Source of the DNA: a virus
Length of the DNA stretch: 32,683 nucleotides
IMG/VR virus record: IMGVR_UViG_3300031774_000076
Location: 1-32,683 of that record
Reading direction: 5' to 3' (one strand)
Part shown: piece after piece, positions 20,123 to 28,851 of the stretch
How positions within the stretch are numbered: the first letter of the stretch is position 1
Layout of the letters: each line of letters starts with the position of its first letter
The notes under the pieces: generated by a model
The model's database searches: none
What the model was told of the DNA's origin: nothing
Seen by the model: the letters and a program-made list of their open reading frames with translations, nothing else
Program-made: the position numbers and the translations under genes

Positions 20123-20944
20123 TTACGTTACCGTCAAATACATAACAACAATTAAACCATTGCCACCAGAGCCACCACAGCCAACAATTGAATTGTTAAT
20201 TGCTGCTCTAATTGAACCTCCTCCACCTCCAATTCCACCGTTTCCTCCTGCCATTTGTTGATTATAAGAAGCAGAAAAAACTCCACCTCCACCAGACAGA
20301 AAACCGCCTTGCAATGGCCCGTCCAACCCTGATGCCGCAACGCTAGAGTACCCACTGTAATTTCTACCTCTTGGCCCACCTCCACCTAACACTCCATATG
20401 ACCAGCCCATAAACGGAGACTGAGCGTCACTTGCTCCACCTCCATAATATCCAGCCATATTGTATGTGGAGGTAGAAGCACCACCATCACCAGCATCGCC
20501 TGTTCCATAAACGCCTACAGAACCACCGCCTCCACCGTCAAAGCCTCCAGCCCCACCAGCATTATTTACATCACCACCAGAAGCCGTGCCGCCTGTACCA
20601 CCAGCCGAACCTTGACCGCCCTGCCCACCATTTGCCGTTAACGATGATGAGCCATCAGTAGCCGTAGTGTTTCCTCCTGCTAAAGCAGACGAATTATAAT
20701 TACCATTGCCTCCTCCACCGACTACAAATGTCCAGTTTGTGCTTGTACTTATAGTGACAGCTTTTCTGGAATATCCTCCACCGCCTCCAGCACCCCTACC
20801 ATTATTTCCAAAGCCACTGCCTCCGCCACCTCCTCCGATACAGTGTATAATCGCTGTACCATTTAATGGGGGTGTCCATGTCTGCGATACCGTTATTGGT
20901 ATTGTTGGTGGTGGTGTTGAATTAGTTGCTCCTAAAACTGCCAT
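20123..20944 (-). CDS. Glycine-rich tail adhesin 2
   Basis: This 273-aa protein opens with MAVLGATNSTPPPTIPITVS and a strand segment (QTWTPPLNGTAIIHCIGGGG). It then alternates Gly runs with short polar loops and ends GGNGLIVVMYLTVT. It equals the other glycine-rich protein in length, and both close with a G-x-[IL]-V-[IV] strand after a Gly tract, but the intervening loops differ. I read it as a second polyglycine-sandwich receptor binder. Start follows GAGGATTAAATA; the tail chaperone gene begins 10 nt after its stop. Confidence 0.75.
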   Translation of the reverse strand: MAVLGATNSTPPPTIPITVSQTWTPPLNGTAIIHCIGGGGGGSGFGNNGRGAGGGGGYSRKAVTISTSTNWTFVVGGGGNGNYNSSALAGGNTTATDGSSSLTANGGQGGQGSAGGTGGTASGGDVNNAGGAGGFDGGGGGSVGVYGTGDAGDGGASTSTYNMAGYYGGGASDAQSPFMGWSYGVLGGGGPRGRNYSGYSSVAASGLDGPLQGGFLSGGGGVFSASYNQQMAGGNGGIGGGGGSIRAAINNSIVGCGGSGGNGLIVVMYLTVT

Positions 20945-20954
20945 TATTTAATCC

Positions 20955-22262
20955 TCACAACGATGCCCAACCGATAGTGTCATCCACATAAACTAACTGG
21001 ACGGCATTACCAGACGGCAATGTTCCGTCCGATGCTGCTGAATCGATTGGGCTAGAATTTCTTGCAACTGTAACCGTAGCTGCTCCAACATTTTTAATAA
21101 TTACTGTATTGCCAACATTACCGCCAGCAACATTGGCTGTAGGTAACGTGACCGTAAAAGGTGTTGATGCGTGATTGCAGATAATCTGGTCTTTATGGAC
21201 TAATTGATAGGTTGTGGTTTTAACAGCCCATTCGTTATATGCACCACCTACGGTAGCAAATCCAAGCGTCCCAGACCCATCCGTAGTTTGTAAAACCTGA
21301 CCACTTGAGCCAACCGCTGCTGGTAGCGTCAATGTATAAGATGTAGTCGTTGCAGCGGCTTGTAATGCTGCGTACTGTCCTCCAGATGAATCTTGGAGTC
21401 TTAGGTCACCTTGGGCCGTAATGTCCACCTGACCTGATGTAACTGCTGTAAATGACGGTGATGCATCTACATTAACTGTTACATTCCCTGACGTACCACC
21501 ACCATTAAGATTAGTGCCAGCCGTAACGCCTGATATACCTTCAAGGGTTGTAACATTTCCGATAAACTTTCTAACTTCAATACCAGAATTTAAGGGTGGT
21601 GCTTCAGTAAATGTTAAGGTTGTTCCAGATACAGAGTAAGTTGCTACAGCTTGCATTACGCCATCAATTGAAATTTGCAAAAACTCTTTAGCCGTAATCG
21701 TGTCAGTCAATGTAAACGCTGTTGTTGAACCATTGCCTGTAAACGTATCAATGTTTAAAACTGTAAACGTGCTATTTGCCCCAGAATAGGCAACCGCTTC
21801 TACAGCACCAGTTGATGTAAAGCCAGCCAACTTACCAGCCCTATCTGCTGCTTTAGGCAACTCCATACTAATTGTATTTATATCAGCAAGTGGTCTTCTT
21901 ATAGACCGTTGCCCATTTGTCTGTTCTTCCTGTAACGCTATGTATAGTTTGTCAAAGTCACCATTTACATCTAATGCTAAAAAGTCACCACTGTTTTGAT
22001 AGTTGGTTGTTCTAGCAATCGGCATATCTAAATAAATAGAAATAACATCGCCAGTTGTTGCACCCACTACAAGCGTTACATTACCGCCATAGCTTCCTAT
22101 TCCAGATAGTGTATAATCATTACTACCACCTAGCGTTAGCGTTGTACCATTCTTTAATACAACAATGTCTGACTCAGCTAGAGCAGTAAACGTATAGGCA
22201 AAGACCGTCTGACCGCTAGTAGCAGTGTAGTCGTTCCTTGTAGTTGCGGCTGTAACTGTCAT
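20955..22262 (-). CDS. Tail fibre protein with T7 gp17-like N-terminus
   Basis: In this 435-aa protein, residues 1-120 include DYTATSGQTVFAYTFTALAE, an IVVLKNGTTLTLG strand, ISIYLDMPIARTTNYQNSGD and DFDKLYIALQE, the marks of the T7 tail-fibre N-terminal domain that docks on the adaptor/nozzle. The middle holds repeats of strand-turn type (FTGNGSTTAFTLTDTITAKE, then LTFTEAPPLNSG). The C-terminus is YQLVHKDQIICNH with TVTLPTANVAGGN, resembling phage fibre tips. T7 gp17 is 553 aa. The glycine-rich adhesin genes downstream may supply the true receptor-binding tips (inference). Confidence 0.88.
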   Translation of the reverse strand: MTVTAATTRNDYTATSGQTVFAYTFTALAESDIVVLKNGTTLTLGGSNDYTLSGIGSYGGNVTLVVGATTGDVISIYLDMPIARTTNYQNSGDFLALDVNGDFDKLYIALQEEQTNGQRSIRRPLADINTISMELPKAADRAGKLAGFTSTGAVEAVAYSGANSTFTVLNIDTFTGNGSTTAFTLTDTITAKEFLQISIDGVMQAVATYSVSGTTLTFTEAPPLNSGIEVRKFIGNVTTLEGISGVTAGTNLNGGGTSGNVTVNVDASPSFTAVTSGQVDITAQGDLRLQDSSGGQYAALQAAATTTSYTLTLPAAVGSSGQVLQTTDGSGTLGFATVGGAYNEWAVKTTTYQLVHKDQIICNHASTPFTVTLPTANVAGGNVGNTVIIKNVGAATVTVARNSSPIDSAASDGTLPSGNAVQLVYVDDTIGWASL

Positions 22263-22289
22263 GTTATTACCTCAATTATCTTGATTATA

Positions 22290-25200
22290 TCACTCATATT
22301 TCTCTAAAGTCTTCAAAAACTTCTCGTTGGCTTTAGTCGTTAATCTAAATATTTGCTGGTCTATACGTGCCAATGCATCACGTTTTTGGTTAGCTGACAT
22401 GGTTAAATGTTCGTAAATTTTGTTGCGCCTTTGATTTAACGATTTAAGCTGCTTGCGTGTTGCAAGGATTGTCCTATGCGTTCTGAACATAATTATGTTT
22501 TTTTCTTTAAACGCTTTTCGTTTTTTAGGTGTGGTTAATTTTGCATAGCCGCTTTTAAATTGTTGCGCTTCTTTCGCTAAATCGTAAAACTCTGTTGTAG
22601 CATTTGCCCTGTTGCCCGTAGGGTCTGACATTGTAAACGCCCTTATCAATGGCGCATCTCTGTCAAAGCCACCTATTTGCTTGACACTTGGTTTTGCTGC
22701 TAGGCGCTCATTATTATAATCACGCACTTGATCTAATATAAAATCTCCTGCGTCCGTTAAATAATAAGCTGATGTTGCAAATGTTCCTCTCAATAAATGA
22801 TCTACTTCTGCTGGTGCTACCTCAAATTTTTCGCCAATAAACTTTGCTGTTTCTGATGTTGTTTTTGTTACCCTCATTTCTGGGGGTAAATTTTCCATCC
22901 ATTGCGGATAAATATTTTGTTGCCTAAAAAAGTCACGATTATTTTGTAGCTCAAGAACTGTTTGTAGCAGTGGCGGCAATATACTTTGAGCGTCATATAC
23001 TGGGCTTACTGATTTAGCCATACTTGCAAACATTTCAGACAACGGTTTTTGTAATTCGCTTTTGCCTTCTGTGTAATCCCATATCATTAACCTTTCAATT
23101 ACACTTCCAAAAATATAACCAATAGTAAATGGTTTAGGGTATCGCACCCAGACATCATCTACTTTAACGCAATAAAACAAATCTTTCTGAAATTGAGGAA
23201 TGTTTAAATATTCTTCCCTATCGTCCTCTGACGCACCATACAAATATGACATAGTAATAACCATCTGTGGCACTGTTACGGTAGCCGTACCCCACATAAT
23301 TAACGTTTTAGGATTTGATTTGGCAAATCTAAATAATTTGTCGCTTCCCTGCAAAGCTGCATTAAAAAAGGGTAGATATTTATTAAATTGTTTTGATCTT
23401 GTACCACCTCTTGCAAAATCAATTGACACATCTCTAGCTTCAAATGCTGCCCGTTGATCGGTTTTGCCTTTGCGTTTTGCAGCATTAAATACTGCTAGTC
23501 GAACACCCTGCTCTATAACCATGCTCATATCATTAGGCAAATTAATTGGGTTTTTTAAATATCGTGCTAACTTGCCGTCTTTAGAAATAAGCTCTTCATA
23601 GGCTTGTTTCATTCCGTCATCAGTAAGATACATTTTATTATTAAATGCACCGCCCGATTCTTCCCATTGTTTATACAGCTCGTCTTTTTTAATTCGTGAT
23701 AACAAACCTCGCGGAATGTCCATAATTCTCATATCAGACTGTATAAACGCGCCATGCACATCACGCAAAAAGTTTCGCGCCATAAACTCAGGTACTATCG
23801 TTGCGCCTGTTCTAAGTATTTCTGCTGGTTTTCTTGCGGCTGCTTCTAACAACCACATTAGACCTGTTAATTCTTGCGTTGATACATTTTCAAATGCTTT
23901 TGCTAAATGTTTATTTACTTTGTAAAACTTGTTTTGCCCATTAACTTTAACCCGTATTAACTGAGGACTTTGCACTTCGGCTGGCTGCGTGATTGTTTCG
24001 TCACCTTTTTTCATTGTTCGCATACGGGGGCGAGATGTTTCTACAAACTCTGGAACATAATCGGCTAAAGCAATAATTTGTTGGGCAATACGGTTTTGAA
24101 AGGACAAATCGGTTATTGCAAATACGTTTTTCATTATTGATTCAATAGGGTCTTTTATATCTAACTCTGAACCTTTTATTGGTTTTAATACTGTCTTTTC
24201 GCTTTTGTTTGCGAATGTTGTTGATGTGTCTCTAAAGCCATCTTCTTCAAACAACGCCTCACCATCTTCAGTCAAACGTATTCTATTAAATGGAACATAA
24301 TTTTTATTTTCAGACGTAATGGTGTCAAACGTTTCTTGCGATATAAGACCGCTAGACAACATTTGCTCTAAGATTCGTGTCTGGTAATCGTAAATGCGCT
24401 GCGCTGCAAACTCTAATTGTTGTAATTTATCGCCATACTTTTGTTGCAAACGAGCTAAATCTTGTGCTGTCTTTTCTTTTTGTTCATCGCTAATTTCAAT
24501 TTTTGGCTTGCCATCAGCATCTTTTCTTTCTGCTAACTCAATGTATCGCTGTGCTATAAGGTAATCGTTTAAGTCTTTTTTTCGGGCTTCTTTGTTTGGC
24601 TCTACGCCCATTACTTGAGAATCCCAATCATCAAGTATTGTTTTTAATCCTTCACCCGTTTCTATTACGTTTCCATCTTCATCAAATTTAACCGTTCTAT
24701 ACTCGATAGACTGTTTAGCCATTCCTGTTACGCCACGCCACACCCTTACCGTTGTTTCTAACGTAGTGTTTGCGCCACGGCTTGTTGCTAATTTTGCAAG
24801 ATCAACAATAGACCCTAAATCATCAAACCATTGATAGTACCAACCTTTAAATGTGCTTTGCTCTTCCGCTATAGGAGGTGGTTCGGTGATGGCTTCTTGT
24901 TGTGTGTTTTGTTCTGGTGTGCCTGTTAACTGTAATGTATCAAATAGTAAATCTCTAACCTCATTTTGCTCAACCTCAACCGTTTCGTCTGTGGTCTCAA
25001 CATCTTCTGGCTCGATAACTGCTCCATCTGAATCTACTTCCTGATCTAACACGGCTTGTGCTTCTGGTGTTATTTCACCCGTGTCTATTTCTTGAATTGT
25101 TGTACCATCTACCTCCAGCGCTTCATTGGCTAAATCCTCTGTTTGTTGTTCTGATAAACTCCTTAATATATTTTCTGCTTGTTCCGTTGTCATGTTGGTT

Positions 25201-26498
25201 TTTTGGAGTTGATTAGCAACAATATTTGTTGCCGCACTTGTACCGCGCATTGTAGCAATTAACCCAGCTTCTAATAATAACTGCTCTGCGTCAGGCACAA
25301 TACCATCCAGCACATCTTGAACCGTATAGCCGTCTTTAAGCGCTAAATCCACAGATTCACGCAACACATCTGCAATTCGTTCTTCCCCTAATTCAAGCAA
25401 CATACCATTCCAACCCACCTGACTTAACATTTTTGTCATAGTCGCGTTAGGTTGTATTGCTTTATAGGCTTTTAATAAATTAATTTTAAGATTGTCAGGC
25501 AGTTTGTCGGCTAGTGTTACTGTGCTATTGGCTAGTTTTTGCTTAAACCCCTGAGTAACACCTGATTTAGATAGTTTGTTGGCTATTGCAAACCCTGATA
25601 ACTCTGCGGCTACTTCTGAACTAACATAACCAAATGCTCGCATTGCGCTGATTGCTTGGTTTTCTTTGTTGGCATTAACAATCCACTGTCCTTTGTCGGT
25701 TATTTCCCACTCACCATTAAGACGAATATTTTGATATTGTTTATATCCTTGTCCATACGGAGTTCCTGCAAGTGCAGCAGCTTGCAACGCACCACGCTTA
25801 ATTAACTCTTTCCCTGTGGTTTCAATACCTAGTTCAACAGCTTCTTGTCCTGTTGCTGCTAATACTTTACCAGCACCAAATCCTGTCAATGCAAACTCGC
25901 CTAAAAACGCTGGTATTTCTTGCCCAAAATAACGAAACTTTCCACCAAAGGTAAAGCCTCTTGCTTGCATTTCAAGCATTTGTTTAAAATATTCTTTAAG
26001 CTGCTGTTGGTCTTGTGGTGTTACTTCTTGATTGTTTTTAAGTTTTAATGACGTTGCTAAAATATTAGCCGCCCTAATGCCTTCTTCACCTGTACTTATA
26101 AACGGTAATTTAAAACCACCAACCGTTGTGCTATTTGTGTATTTGCCTACTTCGCCCCATGTAATAGGATTGTCTATCAATGCGTTGGCTTTGTCACTTC
26201 CAAACATTTTTGCATACAACTTACGTGCATCGTCTTGCTGTTTTTGTCTGTCTTTTACAATGTCTGCTGCTTCTTTATTTTTTACTTGATCGGTAACAGC
26301 TCTGTTAATAACATTTTGGTTTTGTTGTATAACAGGTGGGGGTGTTAACTTAGGCGTTTTAATTGGTGGTGCAGCTTCCGTTGGCATTTCATTGTCTAGT
26401 TGAGAAAACAAAAACTCAATATCTTCGCCTGTCGGGGGCACATCCCCTTCAACATCTAGGGTTCTTCCTTGATCGTCTGTAAGGCGATATGTTGGCAT
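22290..26498 (-). CDS. Large internal virion protein (gp16 position) with LPD38-like region
   Basis: This is a 1402-aa protein (T7 gp16 is 1318 aa). The N-terminus has YRLTDDQGRTLDVEGDVP; residues about 90-430 are Ala/Gly-rich helices, then comes an acidic linker near 480-540. Residues about 870-1170 show ILRTGATIVPEFMARNFLRD, FFNAALQGSDKLFRFAKSNP and a hydrophobic TATVTVPQMVITMSYLYG, resembling the large polyvalent protein-associated domain 38. I see no lytic transglycosylase domain as in T7 gp16. It is probably ejected with the DNA to form a channel across the envelope. The start overlaps the upstream stop (TAATG). Confidence 0.85.
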   Translation of the reverse strand: MPTYRLTDDQGRTLDVEGDVPPTGEDIEFLFSQLDNEMPTEAAPPIKTPKLTPPPVIQQNQNVINRAVTDQVKNKEAADIVKDRQKQQDDARKLYAKMFGSDKANALIDNPITWGEVGKYTNSTTVGGFKLPFISTGEEGIRAANILATSLKLKNNQEVTPQDQQQLKEYFKQMLEMQARGFTFGGKFRYFGQEIPAFLGEFALTGFGAGKVLAATGQEAVELGIETTGKELIKRGALQAAALAGTPYGQGYKQYQNIRLNGEWEITDKGQWIVNANKENQAISAMRAFGYVSSEVAAELSGFAIANKLSKSGVTQGFKQKLANSTVTLADKLPDNLKINLLKAYKAIQPNATMTKMLSQVGWNGMLLELGEERIADVLRESVDLALKDGYTVQDVLDGIVPDAEQLLLEAGLIATMRGTSAATNIVANQLQKTNMTTEQAENILRSLSEQQTEDLANEALEVDGTTIQEIDTGEITPEAQAVLDQEVDSDGAVIEPEDVETTDETVEVEQNEVRDLLFDTLQLTGTPEQNTQQEAITEPPPIAEEQSTFKGWYYQWFDDLGSIVDLAKLATSRGANTTLETTVRVWRGVTGMAKQSIEYRTVKFDEDGNVIETGEGLKTILDDWDSQVMGVEPNKEARKKDLNDYLIAQRYIELAERKDADGKPKIEISDEQKEKTAQDLARLQQKYGDKLQQLEFAAQRIYDYQTRILEQMLSSGLISQETFDTITSENKNYVPFNRIRLTEDGEALFEEDGFRDTSTTFANKSEKTVLKPIKGSELDIKDPIESIMKNVFAITDLSFQNRIAQQIIALADYVPEFVETSRPRMRTMKKGDETITQPAEVQSPQLIRVKVNGQNKFYKVNKHLAKAFENVSTQELTGLMWLLEAAARKPAEILRTGATIVPEFMARNFLRDVHGAFIQSDMRIMDIPRGLLSRIKKDELYKQWEESGGAFNNKMYLTDDGMKQAYEELISKDGKLARYLKNPINLPNDMSMVIEQGVRLAVFNAAKRKGKTDQRAAFEARDVSIDFARGGTRSKQFNKYLPFFNAALQGSDKLFRFAKSNPKTLIMWGTATVTVPQMVITMSYLYGASEDDREEYLNIPQFQKDLFYCVKVDDVWVRYPKPFTIGYIFGSVIERLMIWDYTEGKSELQKPLSEMFASMAKSVSPVYDAQSILPPLLQTVLELQNNRDFFRQQNIYPQWMENLPPEMRVTKTTSETAKFIGEKFEVAPAEVDHLLRGTFATSAYYLTDAGDFILDQVRDYNNERLAAKPSVKQIGGFDRDAPLIRAFTMSDPTGNRANATTEFYDLAKEAQQFKSGYAKLTTPKKRKAFKEKNIIMFRTHRTILATRKQLKSLNQRRNKIYEHLTMSANQKRDALARIDQQIFRLTTKANEKFLKTLEKYE

Positions 26499-28411
26499 TA
26501 TTCAGGCACTGTTTTTACTGTGTACTTGTTGCCACTTGGCGCTACGCGTGTTACTACATTTGATTCGACAGACTCCTCGCTTCCTCTAAGCGTCTTTCTT
26601 AATTCGTTTCTTTTTACGTCCGTTTCTGCTTCACGCTCTGTGCGCTGTTTTTCTAAAACCGCTAGTCTTTGTTTAGGGCGCTTTATGCCAAAAACGCCTG
26701 TGGTTTTTACTTGTTCTTCTTCTGGAAATTGTAGTAATACAAACTCCTCAATCAATTTATTGTTTTTGTCTTCATCTAACTCTTGTTGATTAATAAGTTG
26801 TCGATATAAAATTTCGTTATATAAATTTGAAAGTGCTTTGTCCCTATTTTCTGTGTCTATTGAAATTTCGTTTTGATCCTTATCAAACTGATTAAACGTG
26901 TTTACCAGAATTTGCGATTTATCTTTTGGATCAAGTTTTTGGTTTTGAATAATCGTTACCCCATCCTCAAAGGTTGAGCTAAATTCTATTAACGCTCCAG
27001 CTTTTTTAGCTGCTGTTAATGTTGTCAATTGATTATATAATTTATATCGTTGGTCTGACGTAATTCCCTCCCTTGTTAAAATGTCTTTTTCTATTGCTTG
27101 TACGTTTCTTAAATACTCCTCACTATCAACACTATGTTCGTGGTTTGAATTAACCAATGCAATAGCGCTTAAAATTTCTCCTGCCGCAAGCGAATTATTT
27201 TCTAGGTTAGATCGATCGTATTTTCTGCTTAAATACGTTTGCAAATTGCTTTTTTGCTCGCCTGTTATTTCTTGGTTAAACTCCATTGTGTCTAAATAAT
27301 CTTGCTGTTCACTAAAGGTTTCTAACTCACTTATATCGCCATCACCTGACAAAACATTGCTAATCAAGCCATCATAAGTTGCTTGGTTAGCTAGTCGGTC
27401 TTCTAATCTATTTTTGTCTAGTTCTTGTTTTCGTTCTGTTTCATATCGCGTTAATCGTTCCTCCATTTGTTTTGTAATATCAGCCGTTTGTTCTTTAGTC
27501 ACAGGAATCGTACTGTCATCGCCTTTTAAGTTATCCTGCATTTGTTCTGTAAATTGCACTTTTTTGCGTTCAGCAATAACCGCTTTCGCACGTTGTATCA
27601 TATCCGCTTCTGTTTCATCGCCTTGCGGTTGTAATTGTTTTTCAAACTCTGCTATCTGGGTAACCGAATAAGCATCAAAATTAAAGTTGTCTATAACGGC
27701 TTGCGCTGTTCCTGTCTTTATATACCCAAGCCCTTCATACAGCCTAATGTCTTCTAAAGGGCCGTCAGTGTTCCACGTACCTTTTTCAGCATTCCATCCC
27801 AATAGTCCTAATGCTTGTGCTGTTTCGCCTTTTCTCACAGCTTCTTCTATAGTTGTCCTTACCTCTCCCAAATTTTCTAGTGCTAACGCAGCAGCCTTTT
27901 TTTCTGTTTCAGTGCGTTGTTTGTTAAAAATTGTTGAATATTTCTGCTCTTTAGCAAGGTACAACGTTTGTTGTATAGACGGTTGTAACTCAGGGGGTAT
28001 GTTTGCCGTTAAAGCGTCTAGTGCTATTTGTGTGTTTTGCTCAAACAATTGAGAATCTCTGTCATACTTTCTTGCATTTTCATTAATTATTTTAAACGCA
28101 TCGGCTGTTACACCATTAACATACTCACTTTCTACAACGCGATTAAATTCTTTTGCACCCCAGACAAACGCATTGCGCTTTTCAATAGTGTCATACGTTG
28201 TTTTTCCTGATTCATCTATTGTTTTAGCCTTTTGAACCGCTGCAACAGCGTCTTTTCGGGCGTTGCTGTTTGCATTAGCTTGACCAATGCTAACTGCTAA
28301 TTCCCCTACTTCATCGGCTCGACCCACAATAGCTTTCAATCTATCTGCTGCTGATGTGTCTACACCTGTAGGTTGGAATCGACCAAAAAATTGTATTGGT
28401 TCTCGTGCCAT
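26498..28411 (-). CDS. Internal virion protein (gp15 position)
   Basis: This 637-aa (T7 gp15 is 747), helical, Gln/Glu/Lys-rich protein begins MAREPIQFFGRFQPTGVDTS and runs through long charged helices such as IGQANANSNARKDAVAAVQK. The C-terminus is strongly charged (KQRLAVLEKQRTEREAETD). Position between a gp14-sized gene and a gp16-sized gene, plus size and helical character, identifies it as the middle ejection protein, which lines the channel through the periplasm in T7-type phages. I saw no enzymatic motif. Confidence 0.8.
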   Translation of the reverse strand: MAREPIQFFGRFQPTGVDTSAADRLKAIVGRADEVGELAVSIGQANANSNARKDAVAAVQKAKTIDESGKTTYDTIEKRNAFVWGAKEFNRVVESEYVNGVTADAFKIINENARKYDRDSQLFEQNTQIALDALTANIPPELQPSIQQTLYLAKEQKYSTIFNKQRTETEKKAAALALENLGEVRTTIEEAVRKGETAQALGLLGWNAEKGTWNTDGPLEDIRLYEGLGYIKTGTAQAVIDNFNFDAYSVTQIAEFEKQLQPQGDETEADMIQRAKAVIAERKKVQFTEQMQDNLKGDDSTIPVTKEQTADITKQMEERLTRYETERKQELDKNRLEDRLANQATYDGLISNVLSGDGDISELETFSEQQDYLDTMEFNQEITGEQKSNLQTYLSRKYDRSNLENNSLAAGEILSAIALVNSNHEHSVDSEEYLRNVQAIEKDILTREGITSDQRYKLYNQLTTLTAAKKAGALIEFSSTFEDGVTIIQNQKLDPKDKSQILVNTFNQFDKDQNEISIDTENRDKALSNLYNEILYRQLINQQELDEDKNNKLIEEFVLLQFPEEEQVKTTGVFGIKRPKQRLAVLEKQRTEREAETDVKRNELRKTLRGSEESVESNVVTRVAPSGNKYTVKTVPE

Positions 28412-28417
28412 TTACTT

Positions 28418-28840
28418 TTACTCTTTTTGAAATGCAGGATTTGAGGCTAATTGCGTAGCCCCTTTTAGCAAGGTTGATTGTGCTTGAATATTGGCTGTTT
28501 TTCTCGCCATTGTTCCTTGCCTTCGCAATTGATCGCGTTTCAATCGGTCACTTAATTTAATCATCCCTTCACTTAAACTAATGTTTTCGGCTGATGACAA
28601 AGCAATTGATGCTGGTGTTCCTTCCGCTGCAATTCCACTTCTTGCCAACGCTTCTGTACTTGCCGCTAAAAGACGGTTACGTTCTTGAGCGCGTGTTAAT
28701 TCTTCCGCTTGTGCAGCAATGCGCTCTTCTTCTGCTTGCCTTCTAAATTCGGCTTCTTGAGCCTTGCCCATAGCTCGTTGACCTTGATAGCCCTGATATG
28801 TTGAGGCTACCGTTAACGCTGCAATTACCCAATCAATCAT
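28418..28840 (-). CDS. Internal virion protein (gp14 position)
   Basis: This 140-aa (T7 gp14 is 196) protein has an N-terminal hydrophobic helix (MIDWVIAALTVASTYQGYQG) and an Ala/Arg/Glu-rich helix with EAEFRRQAEEERIAAQAEEL, LLAASTEALARSGIAAEGTP and SIALSSAENI. The '...ARSGI...GTP......E' motif is usual for gp14-like ejection proteins of short-tailed phages, which form the outer-membrane part of the channel. The gene lies 11 nt after the nozzle gene and 6 nt before the gp15-like gene. Confidence 0.82.
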   Translation of the reverse strand: MIDWVIAALTVASTYQGYQGQRAMGKAQEAEFRRQAEEERIAAQAEELTRAQERNRLLAASTEALARSGIAAEGTPASIALSSAENISLSEGMIKLSDRLKRDQLRRQGTMARKTANIQAQSTLLKGATQLASNPAFQKE

Positions 28841-28851
28841 TTACTTTACCT

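Noticed and set aside
16568-20944. Possible diversity-generating retroelement acting on adhesin genes, as in BPP-1
   Set aside because: No reverse transcriptase gene and no template/variable repeat pair was seen anywhere in the circle.
20706-20951. Second proline-rich plus-strand frame opposite glycine-rich adhesin 2
   Set aside because: Same antisense effect; no start signal and no operon context.
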